Origin: Flavobacterium anhuiense
GTDB lineage: Bacteria > Bacteroidota > Bacteroidia > Flavobacteriales > Flavobacteriaceae
Reading direction: 5' to 3'
DNA: 64,000 bases
Assembly: GCF_004151235.1 (NCBI RefSeq)
Contig: NZ_JUIV01000003.1
Location: 186,001-250,000, forward strand
Translations under genes and position numbers: made by a program
The notes under the pieces: model-generated
Database searches by the model: none
Told to the model about the DNA's origin: nothing
Seen by the model: only the letters and a program-made list of their open reading frames with translations
Part shown: positions 8,148 to 18,076 of the stretch, piece after piece
Layout: the number at the start of each line of letters is the position of its first letter
Numbering within the stretch: position 1 is the stretch's first letter

Positions 8148-11100
8148 GAAATATCCAAACCAAAGAAATAGCATTTGAAAAAAGTATAGAAACCGAATTG
8201 CTATCTAAAGGATTCGAGACTATACCCAGTATTAGTTACGACAAAGACAAAGCTATTTTTCCTGAAACAACGCTCGCTTTTATACAAGATACCCAGCCTA
8301 AAACTTGGGAAAAATTGCAATCTATTTTAGGGGATAATACAGGCAATCAAATTTTATATGATTTGACGAAATGGATTGAACTACACGGTATTTTGTTCAC
8401 CTTACGTCACGGCTTTAAATGTTATGGCAAACAACTGCAATTGGCTTATTTTAAACCTTCTCATTCTATGAATGAAGAGGTTTTAGAACGTTATCATAAA
8501 AACATATTTGGGATTACGCGGCAGCTATATTATAGTAATCGAAATCAAAATTCAATCGATGTTGTTTTAAGTGTAAACGGTATTCCTATGATAACCTTAG
8601 AACTTAAAAATCAACTATCACATCAAAACATAATACACGCCAAAAAACAATATTGCAACGATCGTGATCCACGAGAATTAATATTTGAATTTAAAAGAAG
8701 AACTTTAGTCCATTTTGCCGTAGATACTGATCTGGTCGAAATGACGACTCGTTTAGCTAAAGAAGCCACTTATTTTCTTCCATTTAATAAAGGAAACGCA
8801 GGTGGTGCAGGCAATCCTGTAGATATACAAGGATTGAGTTATAAAACTGCCTACCTCTGGAAAGAAGTTTTGCAAAAAGATAGTCTAATGGATATTTTAG
8901 GTAAGTTCATTCATTTGCAAGTAGAGGAAAGAATTACTGATGAAGGGAGAAAAATAAAAAAAGAAACCATGATTTTCCCTCGTTATCATCAGTTACAAGC
9001 TGTTCGCAGTATGATTGAAGCGGCATTAAAGGATGATGTTGGGACTAATTATCTAATAGAGCATTCCGCAGGAAGTGGTAAAAGTAATACCATAGCCTGG
9101 GTAGCGCATCGTTTATCTTCTTTGCATAAAGTAGATAATACCCGTTTGTTCGATTCGGTAGTAGTTATAACTGATCGTGTGGTCTTAGATAGACAATTAC
9201 AAGATACTATTTATCAGTTTGAACATAAAAAAGGCGTCGTTTTAAAAATAGATAAAGACTCTAAACAATTAGCAGAGGCTTTAGAAAATGGTGTTCCTAT
9301 TATTATTACCACCTTACAAAAATTTCCGTTTGTTACGGAACAATTACTAAAACTTGCTGAAGAACGAGGAGAAGAAACTACAGGATTACTAAAAACTAAA
9401 AATTATGCCATTTTAGTTGATGAAGCCCACAGCTCACAATCAGGAGAAACCGCTACTGATTTAAAAGAGGTACTTGGTGGTGAAACCTTAGCAAAAGAAG
9501 CGCAGGAGAAAGCGCAAGAGGAAGAAGCCTACGGTCTCGAGGCTCTTTACCGTAATATGGCAAAACGTGGACAACAAAAAAACATTAGTTTCTTTGCTTT
9601 TACAGCCACGCCCAAACATAAAACCATAAAATTATTTGCTACCAATGGCGAATCGCTTCATAAATACACGATGCGTCAAGCCATTGAAGAAGGTTTTATC
9701 TTAGATGTTTTAGAAAATTATACATCTTATGCTACTTTTTACAAATTGATTAAAGCTTCTGAAGAAGATCCTAAAGTAGAACGGAAGAAGGCAGCCAGAG
9801 CCTTAGGTCGCTTTATGCGTTTGCATCCGCATAACATTGCACAAAAAACAGAGGTAATGGTAGAACACTTTTACCAATCGACTAGGCATAAAATAGGAGG
9901 TAAAGCAAAAGCAATGGTTGTTACAGGTTCTCGTTTAGAAGCGGTTCGATATAAGCAAAGTTTTGACGAAGTAATTAAAGCCAAAGGCTATAACATAAAA
10001 TCATTAGTGGCTTTTTCGGGAGAAGTTAAAGATGATAAATTACCTGATACCCTTTATACAGAAGTTGAAATGAATAAGGGAATCAAAGAAAAAGATTTAC
10101 CGGAACATTTTGCCACTCCAGAATATAGTATTTTATTAGTAGCCGATAAATACCAAACAGGATTTGATCAACCGCTTTTGCATACTATGTATGTAGATAA
10201 ACGTTTGTCGGGTATTCAAGCAGTACAAACTTTATCACGTTTAAATCGTACCCATCCGCTTAAGGAAGATACCTTTGTACTTGATTTTGTGAATGACCGC
10301 GAGGAGATTCAAGCAGCTTTTAAAACCTACTATGAAGGTGCTGTACTAGGTCAGGAAGCAGACCCTAATAATTTATATCGTATTCAACAAGATTTATTAT
10401 TAGAAGATATATTTACTTTTGATGATATAAACCATTTCACTGAAATCTATTTTAAACCTAAGGAAAAACAGAGCAACAAGGATCACGAGGATATGAATCA
10501 TATCTTAGACACTCCTGTTGAAAATTTCAGACATTTTTTACAAGAGCAAGAAGAAGAAGCAGAATTATGGAGAGGTAAAATAACATCCTATAAAAATTTG
10601 TATGCTTTTTTAAGTCAAATTATACCTTATCAGGATTCTGATTTAGAGAAACTATTTATTTTCTTAAGGCATTTATCAAACAAATTACCCAAACGAAATA
10701 CAGGAGCAGTCTATAATTTTGATGATACAGTTCGTTTAGAATATTATCGCTTACAAAAAATTAGTGAAGGCTCTATAAGTTTAAAAACACCTAAACAATA
10801 CCAACTTGATGGTCCAACAGATGTTGCTACAGGAATGGTACGAGAAGAATATACCCCTATATCTAGAATTGTAGATGTAGTAAATGAACGTTACGGGACT
10901 GATTTTACCCAATCCGATCAATATTTCTTTGATCAAATTATTGAATCAGCCATTGAAAATGATGACATTGTACAAGCGGCACAATCTAATCCTCAAGATA
11001 AATTTACCTTGATGTTTAAAAATGTTTTACAACAACTATTTGTAGAGCGTATAGATCAAAATGAAGATATTTTTGCAAGGTATATGGAAGAAAAAGATTT

Positions 11101-11170
11101 TAATAAAACGGTGACTGAGTTGTTAGCTAAGGAGGCTTTTAATAAGATAAATAAATTACAGAACGAATAA
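8144..11170 (+). CDS. hsdR: Type I restriction-modification system, endonuclease/translocase subunit
   Basis: The 1008-residue HsdR has an N-terminal PD-(D/E)xK nuclease domain (SIDVVLSVNG, then TLELKNQ), an SF2 translocase with Walker A GSGKS (Lys313) and DEAH at 426-429, the FAFTATP motif, and RecA2 motifs TGFDQP and VQTLSRLNR. The C-terminal 250 residues are the helical HsdM-contact region. It cuts DNA after ATP-driven translocation when the site is unmethylated. Its start overlaps the HNH gene by 4 nt and it closes the operon. All main motifs are intact, so the enzyme should be active. Confidence 0.95.
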   Translation: MRNIQTKEIAFEKSIETELLSKGFETIPSISYDKDKAIFPETTLAFIQDTQPKTWEKLQSILGDNTGNQILYDLTKWIELHGILFTLRHGFKCYGKQLQLAYFKPSHSMNEEVLERYHKNIFGITRQLYYSNRNQNSIDVVLSVNGIPMITLELKNQLSHQNIIHAKKQYCNDRDPRELIFEFKRRTLVHFAVDTDLVEMTTRLAKEATYFLPFNKGNAGGAGNPVDIQGLSYKTAYLWKEVLQKDSLMDILGKFIHLQVEERITDEGRKIKKETMIFPRYHQLQAVRSMIEAALKDDVGTNYLIEHSAGSGKSNTIAWVAHRLSSLHKVDNTRLFDSVVVITDRVVLDRQLQDTIYQFEHKKGVVLKIDKDSKQLAEALENGVPIIITTLQKFPFVTEQLLKLAEERGEETTGLLKTKNYAILVDEAHSSQSGETATDLKEVLGGETLAKEAQEKAQEEEAYGLEALYRNMAKRGQQKNISFFAFTATPKHKTIKLFATNGESLHKYTMRQAIEEGFILDVLENYTSYATFYKLIKASEEDPKVERKKAARALGRFMRLHPHNIAQKTEVMVEHFYQSTRHKIGGKAKAMVVTGSRLEAVRYKQSFDEVIKAKGYNIKSLVAFSGEVKDDKLPDTLYTEVEMNKGIKEKDLPEHFATPEYSILLVADKYQTGFDQPLLHTMYVDKRLSGIQAVQTLSRLNRTHPLKEDTFVLDFVNDREEIQAAFKTYYEGAVLGQEADPNNLYRIQQDLLLEDIFTFDDINHFTEIYFKPKEKQSNKDHEDMNHILDTPVENFRHFLQEQEEEAELWRGKITSYKNLYAFLSQIIPYQDSDLEKLFIFLRHLSNKLPKRNTGAVYNFDDTVRLEYYRLQKISEGSISLKTPKQYQLDGPTDVATGMVREEYTPISRIVDVVNERYGTDFTQSDQYFFDQIIESAIENDDIVQAAQSNPQDKFTLMFKNVLQQLFVERIDQNEDIFARYMEEKDFNKTVTELLAKEAFNKINKLQNE

Positions 11171-11263
11171 TTCTACTCTCCCTTTTTTCGCAATAAACAG
11201 CTAAATATTTTTAAAATTAGCTGATCAAACGTAAAATCTAACAAGACACAAATGAACCTCGAT

Positions 11264-11271
11264 TAAATTTG
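11264..11271 (+). promoter_or_regulatory. Candidate -7 element upstream of mcrB
   Basis: TAAATTTG fits the Bacteroidetes -7 consensus TAnnTTTG exactly and would start a transcript near 11278, about 43 nt before the mcrB ATG. No clear TTG is found at the -33 distance, so this is only a candidate. It lies in the 150-bp gap after hsdR, which shows no other structure. Confidence 0.35.
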
Positions 11272-11320
11272 TAATTGAGATAAATTTAACTAGCATTAAA
11301 AAAAAATAATTACAAAAAAT

Positions 11321-13372
11321 ATGGTTGATTTTAAAATACTAAAAATTTCACACGGTACTTATTTTTTTTCTCTTGAAGATCATAAATTTATGCTTCAACA
11401 TCGTTTAGCAAGTGTTCATCCAAATACTTCTGCAATGGGGGTCTCAGGAACAACTCAATATGAGAATTTTATTAATGCGAAAAAAGGAGATGTTTTTTTT
11501 ATTTGTCGTTCCAATGAATCGGTTAATGTAATTGGAATGTTCAGAGATGAAAGACCTCTACATTCACTTATGAAAAACCATTATGAGGAATGGATAGACC
11601 GTGAATTTATTGTCTTATATGAACCACAAGATAAAAACAATTATGATAAAACCAAAGACAAATGGTGGTTGCCTGGCAATAATTCAACTTGTAATGAAGT
11701 AAAAAATAATGAATTTCATCTTTTTGAAGAAAAAATACTAATGCCAGCATTTGGCAAAAATATAGAAGAGTTAGAAGAAAAAAGAAGTCAGGAATTGAAG
11801 AAGCTTGAAATGTCTATTTCTGATATATCTAAAATCCAATCTGTATTTGATGAATTATCACAAAACGATTTAAAAATTTTTGAAATAATAAATAATTTAA
11901 GTCAAATAGAAAAACTCAAAATCTATTATGAATATAGTAGTAAAGGCGACATTGATAAACAACCTGTAGTTTCTCTAAGAAAAAAAAATATCCAGTATTT
12001 GGTTGAATCGAATTCTCCATTAACAAAAGAAAAGGTTGAAGAGTTAAAAAAAGAAGTTGCAAATCAGTTTGACAAAAATGTCTTCCAATCATGGAGTTCT
12101 TATTTCAGAATTTTATACCCTATCTATTACCATCAATATAAAACTGATGTTGTTCGATCAATAAAAAATCTTATCAATGATACAAGAAAAGATTTAGATA
12201 TTGAAAGTTTTACAAAATCAAACTTTGTACATTTTGACGGAGCGCAAAACCAAGGATTTAATAGAGTGTGGTTTGCTATCTACAATTCTAGTCATAAAAA
12301 TCAAAAATCAGCTAAACAACTATTTTTTAACATTTATAATGGTGGGTATGAGTTTGGATTACTTTCTCATAAAAATCCATCTATAAATAAACTAATTAGC
12401 TCACAGAATTTTGATTACCAAGAATTACTTGAGGTTTATAGAAAATTTATCCCTGAAATAAAAGAAGATGATAACACTAAATATACAGAAATGAACGATT
12501 TAAAAGAGTTATTAGAATATAAAAAACAAATTATACTACAAGGTCCTCCCGGTACTGGAAAAACCTATACAGCTAAAGATCTAGCAGAATTTATTGTAAA
12601 CGACACAGTCAGTATAAATAAGAAAGAACAAGCAGAATATATTTCAAAATGTAATCAAATAGATATCATTCAGTTTCATCCTGCTTACACGTACGAAGAT
12701 TTCATTAGAGGAATTATCACCGAACCATTTGGAGATAAAGTTATCTATACTTCGAAGGATAAATTGTTTTTGGAAATGGTAGAAAAAGCGTCAAGGAATA
12801 GTAATCCACATATATTAATTATTGATGAAATAAATAGAGCAAATTTATCTTCAGTTTTGGGAGAATTGATTTATGCTTTAGAATACAGAAATGAATCTTT
12901 CAAATCGATGTACGCCAACAAACAAGGCATTTATGAAATTACTATTCCTGAAAATTTATACATTATTGGAACTATGAATACAGCTGACCGAAGTGTAGGT
13001 CATCTAGATTATGCATTAAGAAGAAGATTTGCTTTTTATGATATATTACCTAAAAATTTTGAACAAGAAGAAGCCTTTCAATCAGAACTATTCCAATTAG
13101 TATCTCGTTTATTTGTAAAAGAAATAAAATCATCTACTGCTGAATTAGAAGCATCAGAACATTTAAGTTTAGAGTTTCAAGATAGACCGCAAGACATTTG
13201 GCTTGGGCATAGCTACTTTTTCAAGAAAGAAAATATGGATTTTAGTCTACAATTAAAATATGAAATTGTTCCCATATTACAAGAATATGTTAAAGATGGT
13301 ATTTTAAATAATACTGAAGCAGTAGCGCAAATAATTAAAGATTTACTAAAATATCAAGATGTCAATTCTTAG
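11321..13372 (+). CDS. mcrB: McrB-like AAA+ restriction protein with a reader-like N-terminus
   Basis: This 683-residue protein has Walker A GPPGTGKTY from residue 408, Walker B IIDEINR with Asp502, and GTMNTADRSV followed by LDYALRRRF. This is the exact signature of McrB-family AAA+ motors. The first 130 residues (WWLPG, IDREFIVLY, FINAKKGDVFFI) resemble an EVE/YTH-like pocket that could recognise a modified base, unlike the DUF3578 domain of E. coli McrB. A helical linker follows at about 140-280. The gene overlaps mcrC by 14 nt. The pair should restrict modified incoming DNA, and the reader identity is inferred from weak similarity only. Confidence 0.9.
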   Translation: MVDFKILKISHGTYFFSLEDHKFMLQHRLASVHPNTSAMGVSGTTQYENFINAKKGDVFFICRSNESVNVIGMFRDERPLHSLMKNHYEEWIDREFIVLYEPQDKNNYDKTKDKWWLPGNNSTCNEVKNNEFHLFEEKILMPAFGKNIEELEEKRSQELKKLEMSISDISKIQSVFDELSQNDLKIFEIINNLSQIEKLKIYYEYSSKGDIDKQPVVSLRKKNIQYLVESNSPLTKEKVEELKKEVANQFDKNVFQSWSSYFRILYPIYYHQYKTDVVRSIKNLINDTRKDLDIESFTKSNFVHFDGAQNQGFNRVWFAIYNSSHKNQKSAKQLFFNIYNGGYEFGLLSHKNPSINKLISSQNFDYQELLEVYRKFIPEIKEDDNTKYTEMNDLKELLEYKKQIILQGPPGTGKTYTAKDLAEFIVNDTVSINKKEQAEYISKCNQIDIIQFHPAYTYEDFIRGIITEPFGDKVIYTSKDKLFLEMVEKASRNSNPHILIIDEINRANLSSVLGELIYALEYRNESFKSMYANKQGIYEITIPENLYIIGTMNTADRSVGHLDYALRRRFAFYDILPKNFEQEEAFQSELFQLVSRLFVKEIKSSTAELEASEHLSLEFQDRPQDIWLGHSYFFKKENMDFSLQLKYEIVPILQEYVKDGILNNTEAVAQIIKDLLKYQDVNS

Positions 13373-14669
13373 AATAAGAGAAAATTTTGTTTCCAGCATT
13401 CACGGATTAAACTCGATCATAAATTATGAAGCGAATTGGAAACCTCATTTATTAAATTGCCTCACAAATAAAACAGAATTCAAAATAAAGTGTGATAAAA
13501 TTGATGCCGAAATCAATTGTATTGAACTTAAAAAAAATGGTGATGACATTCACTTAAATACTTCTTATTTAATAGGATTAGATTACTTAGAAAACAATAT
13601 ACCATTCGTGGTTGAGCCAAAGTTTGAAGATGATAAAAAAGAATTTTCAATTAACTTTTATGACATATTATTCAAAAGTTTACCTTTTGTAAAAAGTACA
13701 GAAGACATTTCGGATCTATACTTTGTCGATTTTTCAAAACCAACAATAGAAATTAATCAGCAAGATGATTATTTAACCCCTATATTGATTATTCAGTTTA
13801 TAATATATTTAGATAAAATCTGTCATTCAGGTCTACAAAAGGGATATTATTGGGTAGAAGAAAATTTAGATAATAAAATAAAAGGAAAAATTTTAGTAAA
13901 AAACACTGTTAAATTTAATCATTTAAAATCAAATTACACAAAAACATATTGTCGTTATCAAGAATTTGGAATTAATACACCTGAAAATCAATTTTTGAAA
14001 TACACTCTTCATTTTTGCTTAAGTTATCTCAATCAATTTAAAAAGCTAGAACTAGTTAATAATTTAGAAAGCAAACTAGGCTTTATAAAAAGCTCATTGC
14101 AAAATGTAGATTTAAAACTATCATTAAGAAATGAAATTCTCATTAAAAAAAATCCACTTTTTCCACTCTATGAAAATGCATTAAAGCTTTCAAATCTTAT
14201 ATTAAAAAGAAACTCTTTTAATATTACCAATACAACCAAAAACATAGTAAACACTTATCCGTACTGGATTAATATGAGCAAATTATTTGAAATTCATGTT
14301 TTAAGATTGCTTCGTACAACTTTTAAAGAAGGAATCTATTTTCAAAAAGAATACGCTGGTCGAATTCCTGACATCATAATAAATCAAAAAGATCTTAAAG
14401 CTATAATCGATGTTAAATATAAAGCTTATGCAGAAAAATTAATAGAAATAGAAGATATCAGACAAATAGCTGCTTACGCAAGGATGAAACCTATTTTTAA
14501 AGAATTAGGTCTGCAAGCACACGAAATTTTAGATTCTATTATTATATATCCAAAAGTAAATAGTGAAAACTTAGAATTAAACCAAGAGGTTCTCGATAAA
14601 AAAATAGAAAGTAATTACTATAATATCTATGCTTTAGATGTATCCATTCCAACTATAAATAAATATTAA
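13359..14669 (+). CDS. mcrC: McrC-like nuclease subunit of a type IV restriction system
   Basis: The 436-residue McrBC 5-methylcytosine restriction component has a PD-(D/E)xK catalytic centre near the C-terminus. RIPD ends at Asp338, and after 12 residues comes DVK at 351-353. The N-terminal half is the variable part that docks on the McrB hexamer. It starts inside the last codons of mcrB, so the two are coupled. It is the last gene before the tRNA-like repeat at 14824, which suggests the McrBC genes form the right edge of the left-hand mobile segment. Confidence 0.9.
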   Translation: MSILRIRENFVSSIHGLNSIINYEANWKPHLLNCLTNKTEFKIKCDKIDAEINCIELKKNGDDIHLNTSYLIGLDYLENNIPFVVEPKFEDDKKEFSINFYDILFKSLPFVKSTEDISDLYFVDFSKPTIEINQQDDYLTPILIIQFIIYLDKICHSGLQKGYYWVEENLDNKIKGKILVKNTVKFNHLKSNYTKTYCRYQEFGINTPENQFLKYTLHFCLSYLNQFKKLELVNNLESKLGFIKSSLQNVDLKLSLRNEILIKKNPLFPLYENALKLSNLILKRNSFNITNTTKNIVNTYPYWINMSKLFEIHVLRLLRTTFKEGIYFQKEYAGRIPDIIINQKDLKAIIDVKYKAYAEKLIEIEDIRQIAAYARMKPIFKELGLQAHEILDSIIIYPKVNSENLELNQEVLDKKIESNYYNIYALDVSIPTINKY

Positions 14670-14823
14670 AATATTATTTTACGAACAAGAAACTGAATTT
14701 AAAAGTAAAGGCGTCAAGTCCTTTATAATTTATTCAAAGTAAAAACTTTTTTAAACTACCGAAAATTTTAAAGAAACTATAAATTCTAAATTGGACTTAA
14801 AATTTTTAAATCGTCAGTAAAAT

Positions 14824-14855
14824 GGTTCGAGAATTGTCCCGTTAGGGCTACTAAG
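14824..14855 (+). repeat. Direct repeat copy 1, tRNA 3'-end-like (putative att site)
   Basis: This 32-nt sequence begins GGTTCGA and ends TAGGGCTACTAAG. It matches the copy at 30210-30241 at 31 of 32 positions, and about 20 nt of weaker similarity precedes both (both have TTTTTAAATC). GGTTCGA is the T-loop signature of tRNA genes, and GTCCCGTTAGGGCTA reads like the T-stem and acceptor strand of one, but no tRNA body precedes it. Displaced tRNA 3' ends of this kind mark the far end of integrated elements. The att role is inferred. Confidence 0.6.
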
Positions 14856-14867
14856 TAAAAATTAAAA

Positions 14868-14898
14868 GCCGAGAAATCTAGATTTCTCGGCTTTTTTT
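14868..14898 (+). terminator. Rho-independent terminator after att-like repeat 1
   Basis: A perfect 11-bp stem (GCCGAGAAATC, loop TA, GATTTCTCGGC) is followed by seven T. It sits 12 nt after the tRNA-like repeat, as a native terminator would follow a tRNA gene. Confidence 0.85.
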
Positions 14899-15001
14899 GT
14901 GGTTCGAAAAATCTCGTTTCATTTTTTTTAAATAAAAAAACCACCAAAGTTTTCAAGGAAAATTGGTTCGAGTCCTGTTTAGTCAAATAAAAGACTCAAA
15001 T

Positions 15002-15655
15002 TCAAAAATAAATCTTCAAAACAGCAGTAAAAACAGCTAAACTTTTGCTAAAACAGATTGTACGTCTGTTGAGTCTTTTCAGATGGGTTCTGAGCGTCAG
15101 ATTCTTTCTTTCAATATGATTTGTCCCGAAACGTTTTGCTGAATGCATTTTCTCATCAATCAAATACCTGTAGTTTTTAAGCCTGTCCGTAAATATCTTT
15201 TTTGCTTCTGCCAATTTCAGAGTTTCCAAAACACGGTTTAGAGTTTTATTAGTTCGTTTGCCTACATTAAAACTAACCACATTTTTAGAATTCTTTTCCA
15301 AAGCATAAACCAGCCAGATATAATTTTTCTTGTGTCTGATATAAGTACACAGTTCATCTACTTCATACGTTTTGCCTTTGCTGACTATTGGCCTGGTTAT
15401 ATTTCTTACAATGGAGACAATTCTTTTCAATAATGTTGTCGCTGATATTTTTAATACTCTTGCCGTGCTTCTTATTCCTATAGCTTCTTTGGTGAACAGC
15501 ACTATCTCCTGATTGAGATCTCCTTTGTAAGCTTTGTACCTATAGTTAATCTGCTGTCGCTTTTGACAAATAGTACATTTATAACGCTGATTACCTTTAG
15601 ATTAAAATCCATTCTTTATGCATTCACCATTGCAAAAATTACATTTTATTTTCAT
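15002..15655 (-). pseudogene. IS1-family transposase with an in-frame stop
   Basis: The frame starts at the ATG at 15653-15655 with a zinc-ribbon (CNFC, later CTIC) like InsA, and continues into an InsB-like catalytic domain with VDELCTYI, FTDRLKNY and HIERKNLTLRTHLKRL (the IS1 D, D, E region), ending at 15002. Codon 18 is TAA where related proteins probably read Gln (one C-to-T change). The remaining intact frame from 15502 gives 166 residues and lacks the zinc-ribbon. The transposase is therefore probably inactive unless readthrough occurs. I could not define terminal inverted repeats. The IS lies at the left edge of the RiPP island, next to the att-like fragments. Confidence 0.8.
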
Positions 15656-15721
15656 GACCTAATTTGAAACACGAAGGTAAGGCAAAAGCATTTTAAGGCT
15701 TATTAAAAGACAAAAAACGAG

Positions 15722-15750
15722 AGAGACGACCTGCTGGCCGTCTCTTTTTC
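15722..15750. terminator. Rho-independent terminator between the IS remnant and the RiPP exporter gene
   Basis: AGAGACG (15722-15728) pairs with CGTCTCT (15739-15745), with a CC/GG extension inside, followed by a T-run on the plus strand. The minus strand also has a T-rich flank, so it may terminate the RiPP operon reading leftward. Confidence 0.6.
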
Positions 15751-15883
15751 TATTCAACAATTTAACTTTAACACTCTTTTTCAGTTAGTTACATGCGTAT
15801 GTTATCAAAACACCTAATCTGTAACACTACCAATTGTTTTCAAAATTAAGCAACTTTCTTAAGGGATCGTAAAAGACTAAAAA

Positions 15884-18076
15884 CTAATTTCCTAATTCCA
15901 ATTGATTTTTAACCAATTTAAAATAATCAGACTGTTTTTTAACCAATTGCTCATGATTTCCTATCTCGGAAACTTGACCATTTTTAAGAACTACTATTTG
16001 GTCAGCATTTTTAACAGTACTTAAACGATGTGCTATAATTAAAACGGTTTTTCCTTTAAAGAATTTTTGCAAATTATTATGAATAATTTTTTCGTTTTCA
16101 GCATCTAGAGCAGATGTTGCCTCATCAAAAAAAATGTAATGCGGATCTTTATAAATAGCTCTCGCAATAAGGATTCTTTGCTTTTGGCCTCCAGACAATC
16201 CATTTCCAGAAGCTCCAATTTTAGTTTTATACCCTAACGGTAAACTTTCTATAAAATCTTCAATATTTGCTACTTTAACCGAATTTTCTAATTTTTCTAC
16301 ATCTATTTTCTCATCACCACAAACTATATTTCTTTCTATTGTATCAGAAAATATAAAACCATCCTGCATTACAACACCACAATTTTCGCGCAAATTTTTA
16401 GGCGAAAGAATTTTTATATTCTCTGAATTGAACAGTACATCTCCTGCTGTTGCCTCATAAAATTTTAGTAGTAATTTCATAAGTGTGGTTTTCCCGCTCC
16501 CACTTGCCCCCACTATGGCAGTTACTTTTCCTTCTGGAATTATAAAATCGATATTTTTTAATACATAAGCTGATTTAGGCCCTTCATATTGGAATGAGAC
16601 ATTTTTCAGAAATATTGCCGAATTCTCGTTTTTAACTAAGGATAATTGTTTTTGATTTTTCTTTTCTTCCGTTTCATGGTTTTGAACTTCATTCAAACGT
16701 TCTAAACTTAATTTTGCATCTTGCAGCGAACGAAAAAAATTAACTAATTGACTAACAGGAGAGTTTAACTGACCTACTATATAAGAAACACTTAGTAATT
16801 CTCCCAATGTCATTTTACCTTTTACTACCAATGTGGCAGCTAAAAAAGTTACAACGATATTTTTTATTTGATTTAAAAAATCAAAACCAGATATTTGAAT
16901 TTGGTCTAGTTTCAAAACTTTAATATTTGTCTCGAACAATTTTTTTTGAATGATTTCCCATTGATTGCGTTTAAAGTTTTCAAACTGATTGATTTTCATT
17001 TCTGTTACTCCATTGATTATCTCGAATATTGATTCCTGATTTTCACTACGTTGCTGAAATTTTAAGTAATCTAATACTCTGCGTTTTTTTAACCAATAAA
17101 ATGACCAAGAAACAGATATTATAGTTAGAAGAAAATAAACAGTTAATATGAAAAAATCATAATACCATAACACTCCAAAAAAAACAGAAAAAGTAATAAT
17201 TGAAAAAAAAGTCAATAGGCTCTGCGAAGTCAAAAAGTATTCTATTCTTTCATTATCTTGTATTCTTTGATTAAAATCTCCCATCAATTTTGTTTCAAAA
17301 AAATTAATTGGCAACTCTAATATTTTTTTTAAAAAACTTGAGATTATAGTAATACTTATTTTGGTTCCTATAATTAACATTAACCAATTTCGTATTATAT
17401 CAATTACAATTGAACCCAAAAACACTAACAATTGTGAGAGCAAGATAATGCTTATAAAATTTAAATCTTTTTTGTTTACTCCTTTATCTATTAAGTTTTG
17501 AGTCAGAAATGGAAAAATTAATGTCAAGACACTTCCTAATAAAAGAAGGAAAAACATGTAAAAAATTTGTTTCTTATAAGGTTTTAAATAACTTAAAATA
17601 TATTTTAAATTTAAACCTTGACTTTTTGGTGGTGTCATATTAAAAAATAATTCTGAAGGCTTTAAAAATAACAGTATCCCATCCTTTTCATCAGTAATCC
17701 ATGATTTTTTAAAAATTTCTTCCCGTAATTTAATACATCCATGCGCTGGATCGGCAATATAAAAAGTTCTGTTTTTTGAAAATCTGCTTTTTGATATCTT
17801 ATACAAAACGACAAAATGATTTTGATTCCAATGAAGAATTATGGGCAATGCTTCTTGTTCCGCAAGCAACTCTTCTATAGATATTTTTGCAGCAAAACTC
17901 TTCAAGCCAATAGTATTTGCAGCTTCAACAATTCCTAATAAAGAAACTCCTTCACGCGTAATAAAGGAGTTTTTTCTAAGATACTCTAATTCATATTTTT
18001 TTCCATAAAAACTTGTTATCATTGATAAGCAAGCTGGACCACAATCCATCTGGTCATTTTGTTTAACAAATTTCAT
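15884..18076 (-). CDS. Peptidase-containing ABC transporter (C39 leader peptidase plus exporter)
   Basis: The 730-residue protein has three parts. An N-terminal C39 cysteine peptidase carries Gln6, Cys12 (MDCGPACLS), His87 and Asp109. A transmembrane ABC domain spans about 160-440. The ATPase has Walker A GASGSGKTT, signature LSGGQKQR and Walker B IFFDEATSALD. Such exporters cut precursors after a Gly-Gly motif and secrete the core. Four precursors ending their leaders in KxxGG lie upstream on the same strand, so they are the likely cargo. Its ATG overlaps the stop of the radical SAM gene by 1 nt (TAATG). All catalytic residues are present. No membrane-fusion protein or outer-membrane factor is encoded nearby. 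Confidence 0.92.
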   Translation of the reverse strand: MKFVKQNDQMDCGPACLSMITSFYGKKYELEYLRKNSFITREGVSLLGIVEAANTIGLKSFAAKISIEELLAEQEALPIILHWNQNHFVVLYKISKSRFSKNRTFYIADPAHGCIKLREEIFKKSWITDEKDGILLFLKPSELFFNMTPPKSQGLNLKYILSYLKPYKKQIFYMFFLLLLGSVLTLIFPFLTQNLIDKGVNKKDLNFISIILLSQLLVFLGSIVIDIIRNWLMLIIGTKISITIISSFLKKILELPINFFETKLMGDFNQRIQDNERIEYFLTSQSLLTFFSIITFSVFFGVLWYYDFFILTVYFLLTIISVSWSFYWLKKRRVLDYLKFQQRSENQESIFEIINGVTEMKINQFENFKRNQWEIIQKKLFETNIKVLKLDQIQISGFDFLNQIKNIVVTFLAATLVVKGKMTLGELLSVSYIVGQLNSPVSQLVNFFRSLQDAKLSLERLNEVQNHETEEKKNQKQLSLVKNENSAIFLKNVSFQYEGPKSAYVLKNIDFIIPEGKVTAIVGASGSGKTTLMKLLLKFYEATAGDVLFNSENIKILSPKNLRENCGVVMQDGFIFSDTIERNIVCGDEKIDVEKLENSVKVANIEDFIESLPLGYKTKIGASGNGLSGGQKQRILIARAIYKDPHYIFFDEATSALDAENEKIIHNNLQKFFKGKTVLIIAHRLSTVKNADQIVVLKNGQVSEIGNHEQLVKKQSDYFKLVKNQLELGN

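Larger units (their letters stand above)
14670..15001. other. Gene-free junction with att-like repeats and a terminator
   Basis: No gene is seen. The stretch holds the tRNA-like repeat at 14824-14855, a strong terminator at 14868-14898, and two more GGTTCGA heptamers at 14901-14907 and 14965-14971. The last is followed by AGTCCTG, which reads like a normal tRNA T-arm. It looks like a junction where several integration events left tRNA 3'-end fragments side by side. Confidence 0.5.

Noticed and set aside
15656-15720. Terminal inverted repeats for the IS1-type element
   Set aside because: I compared the sequence right of the transposase start with that left of its stop and found no convincing complementary ends or target duplication.
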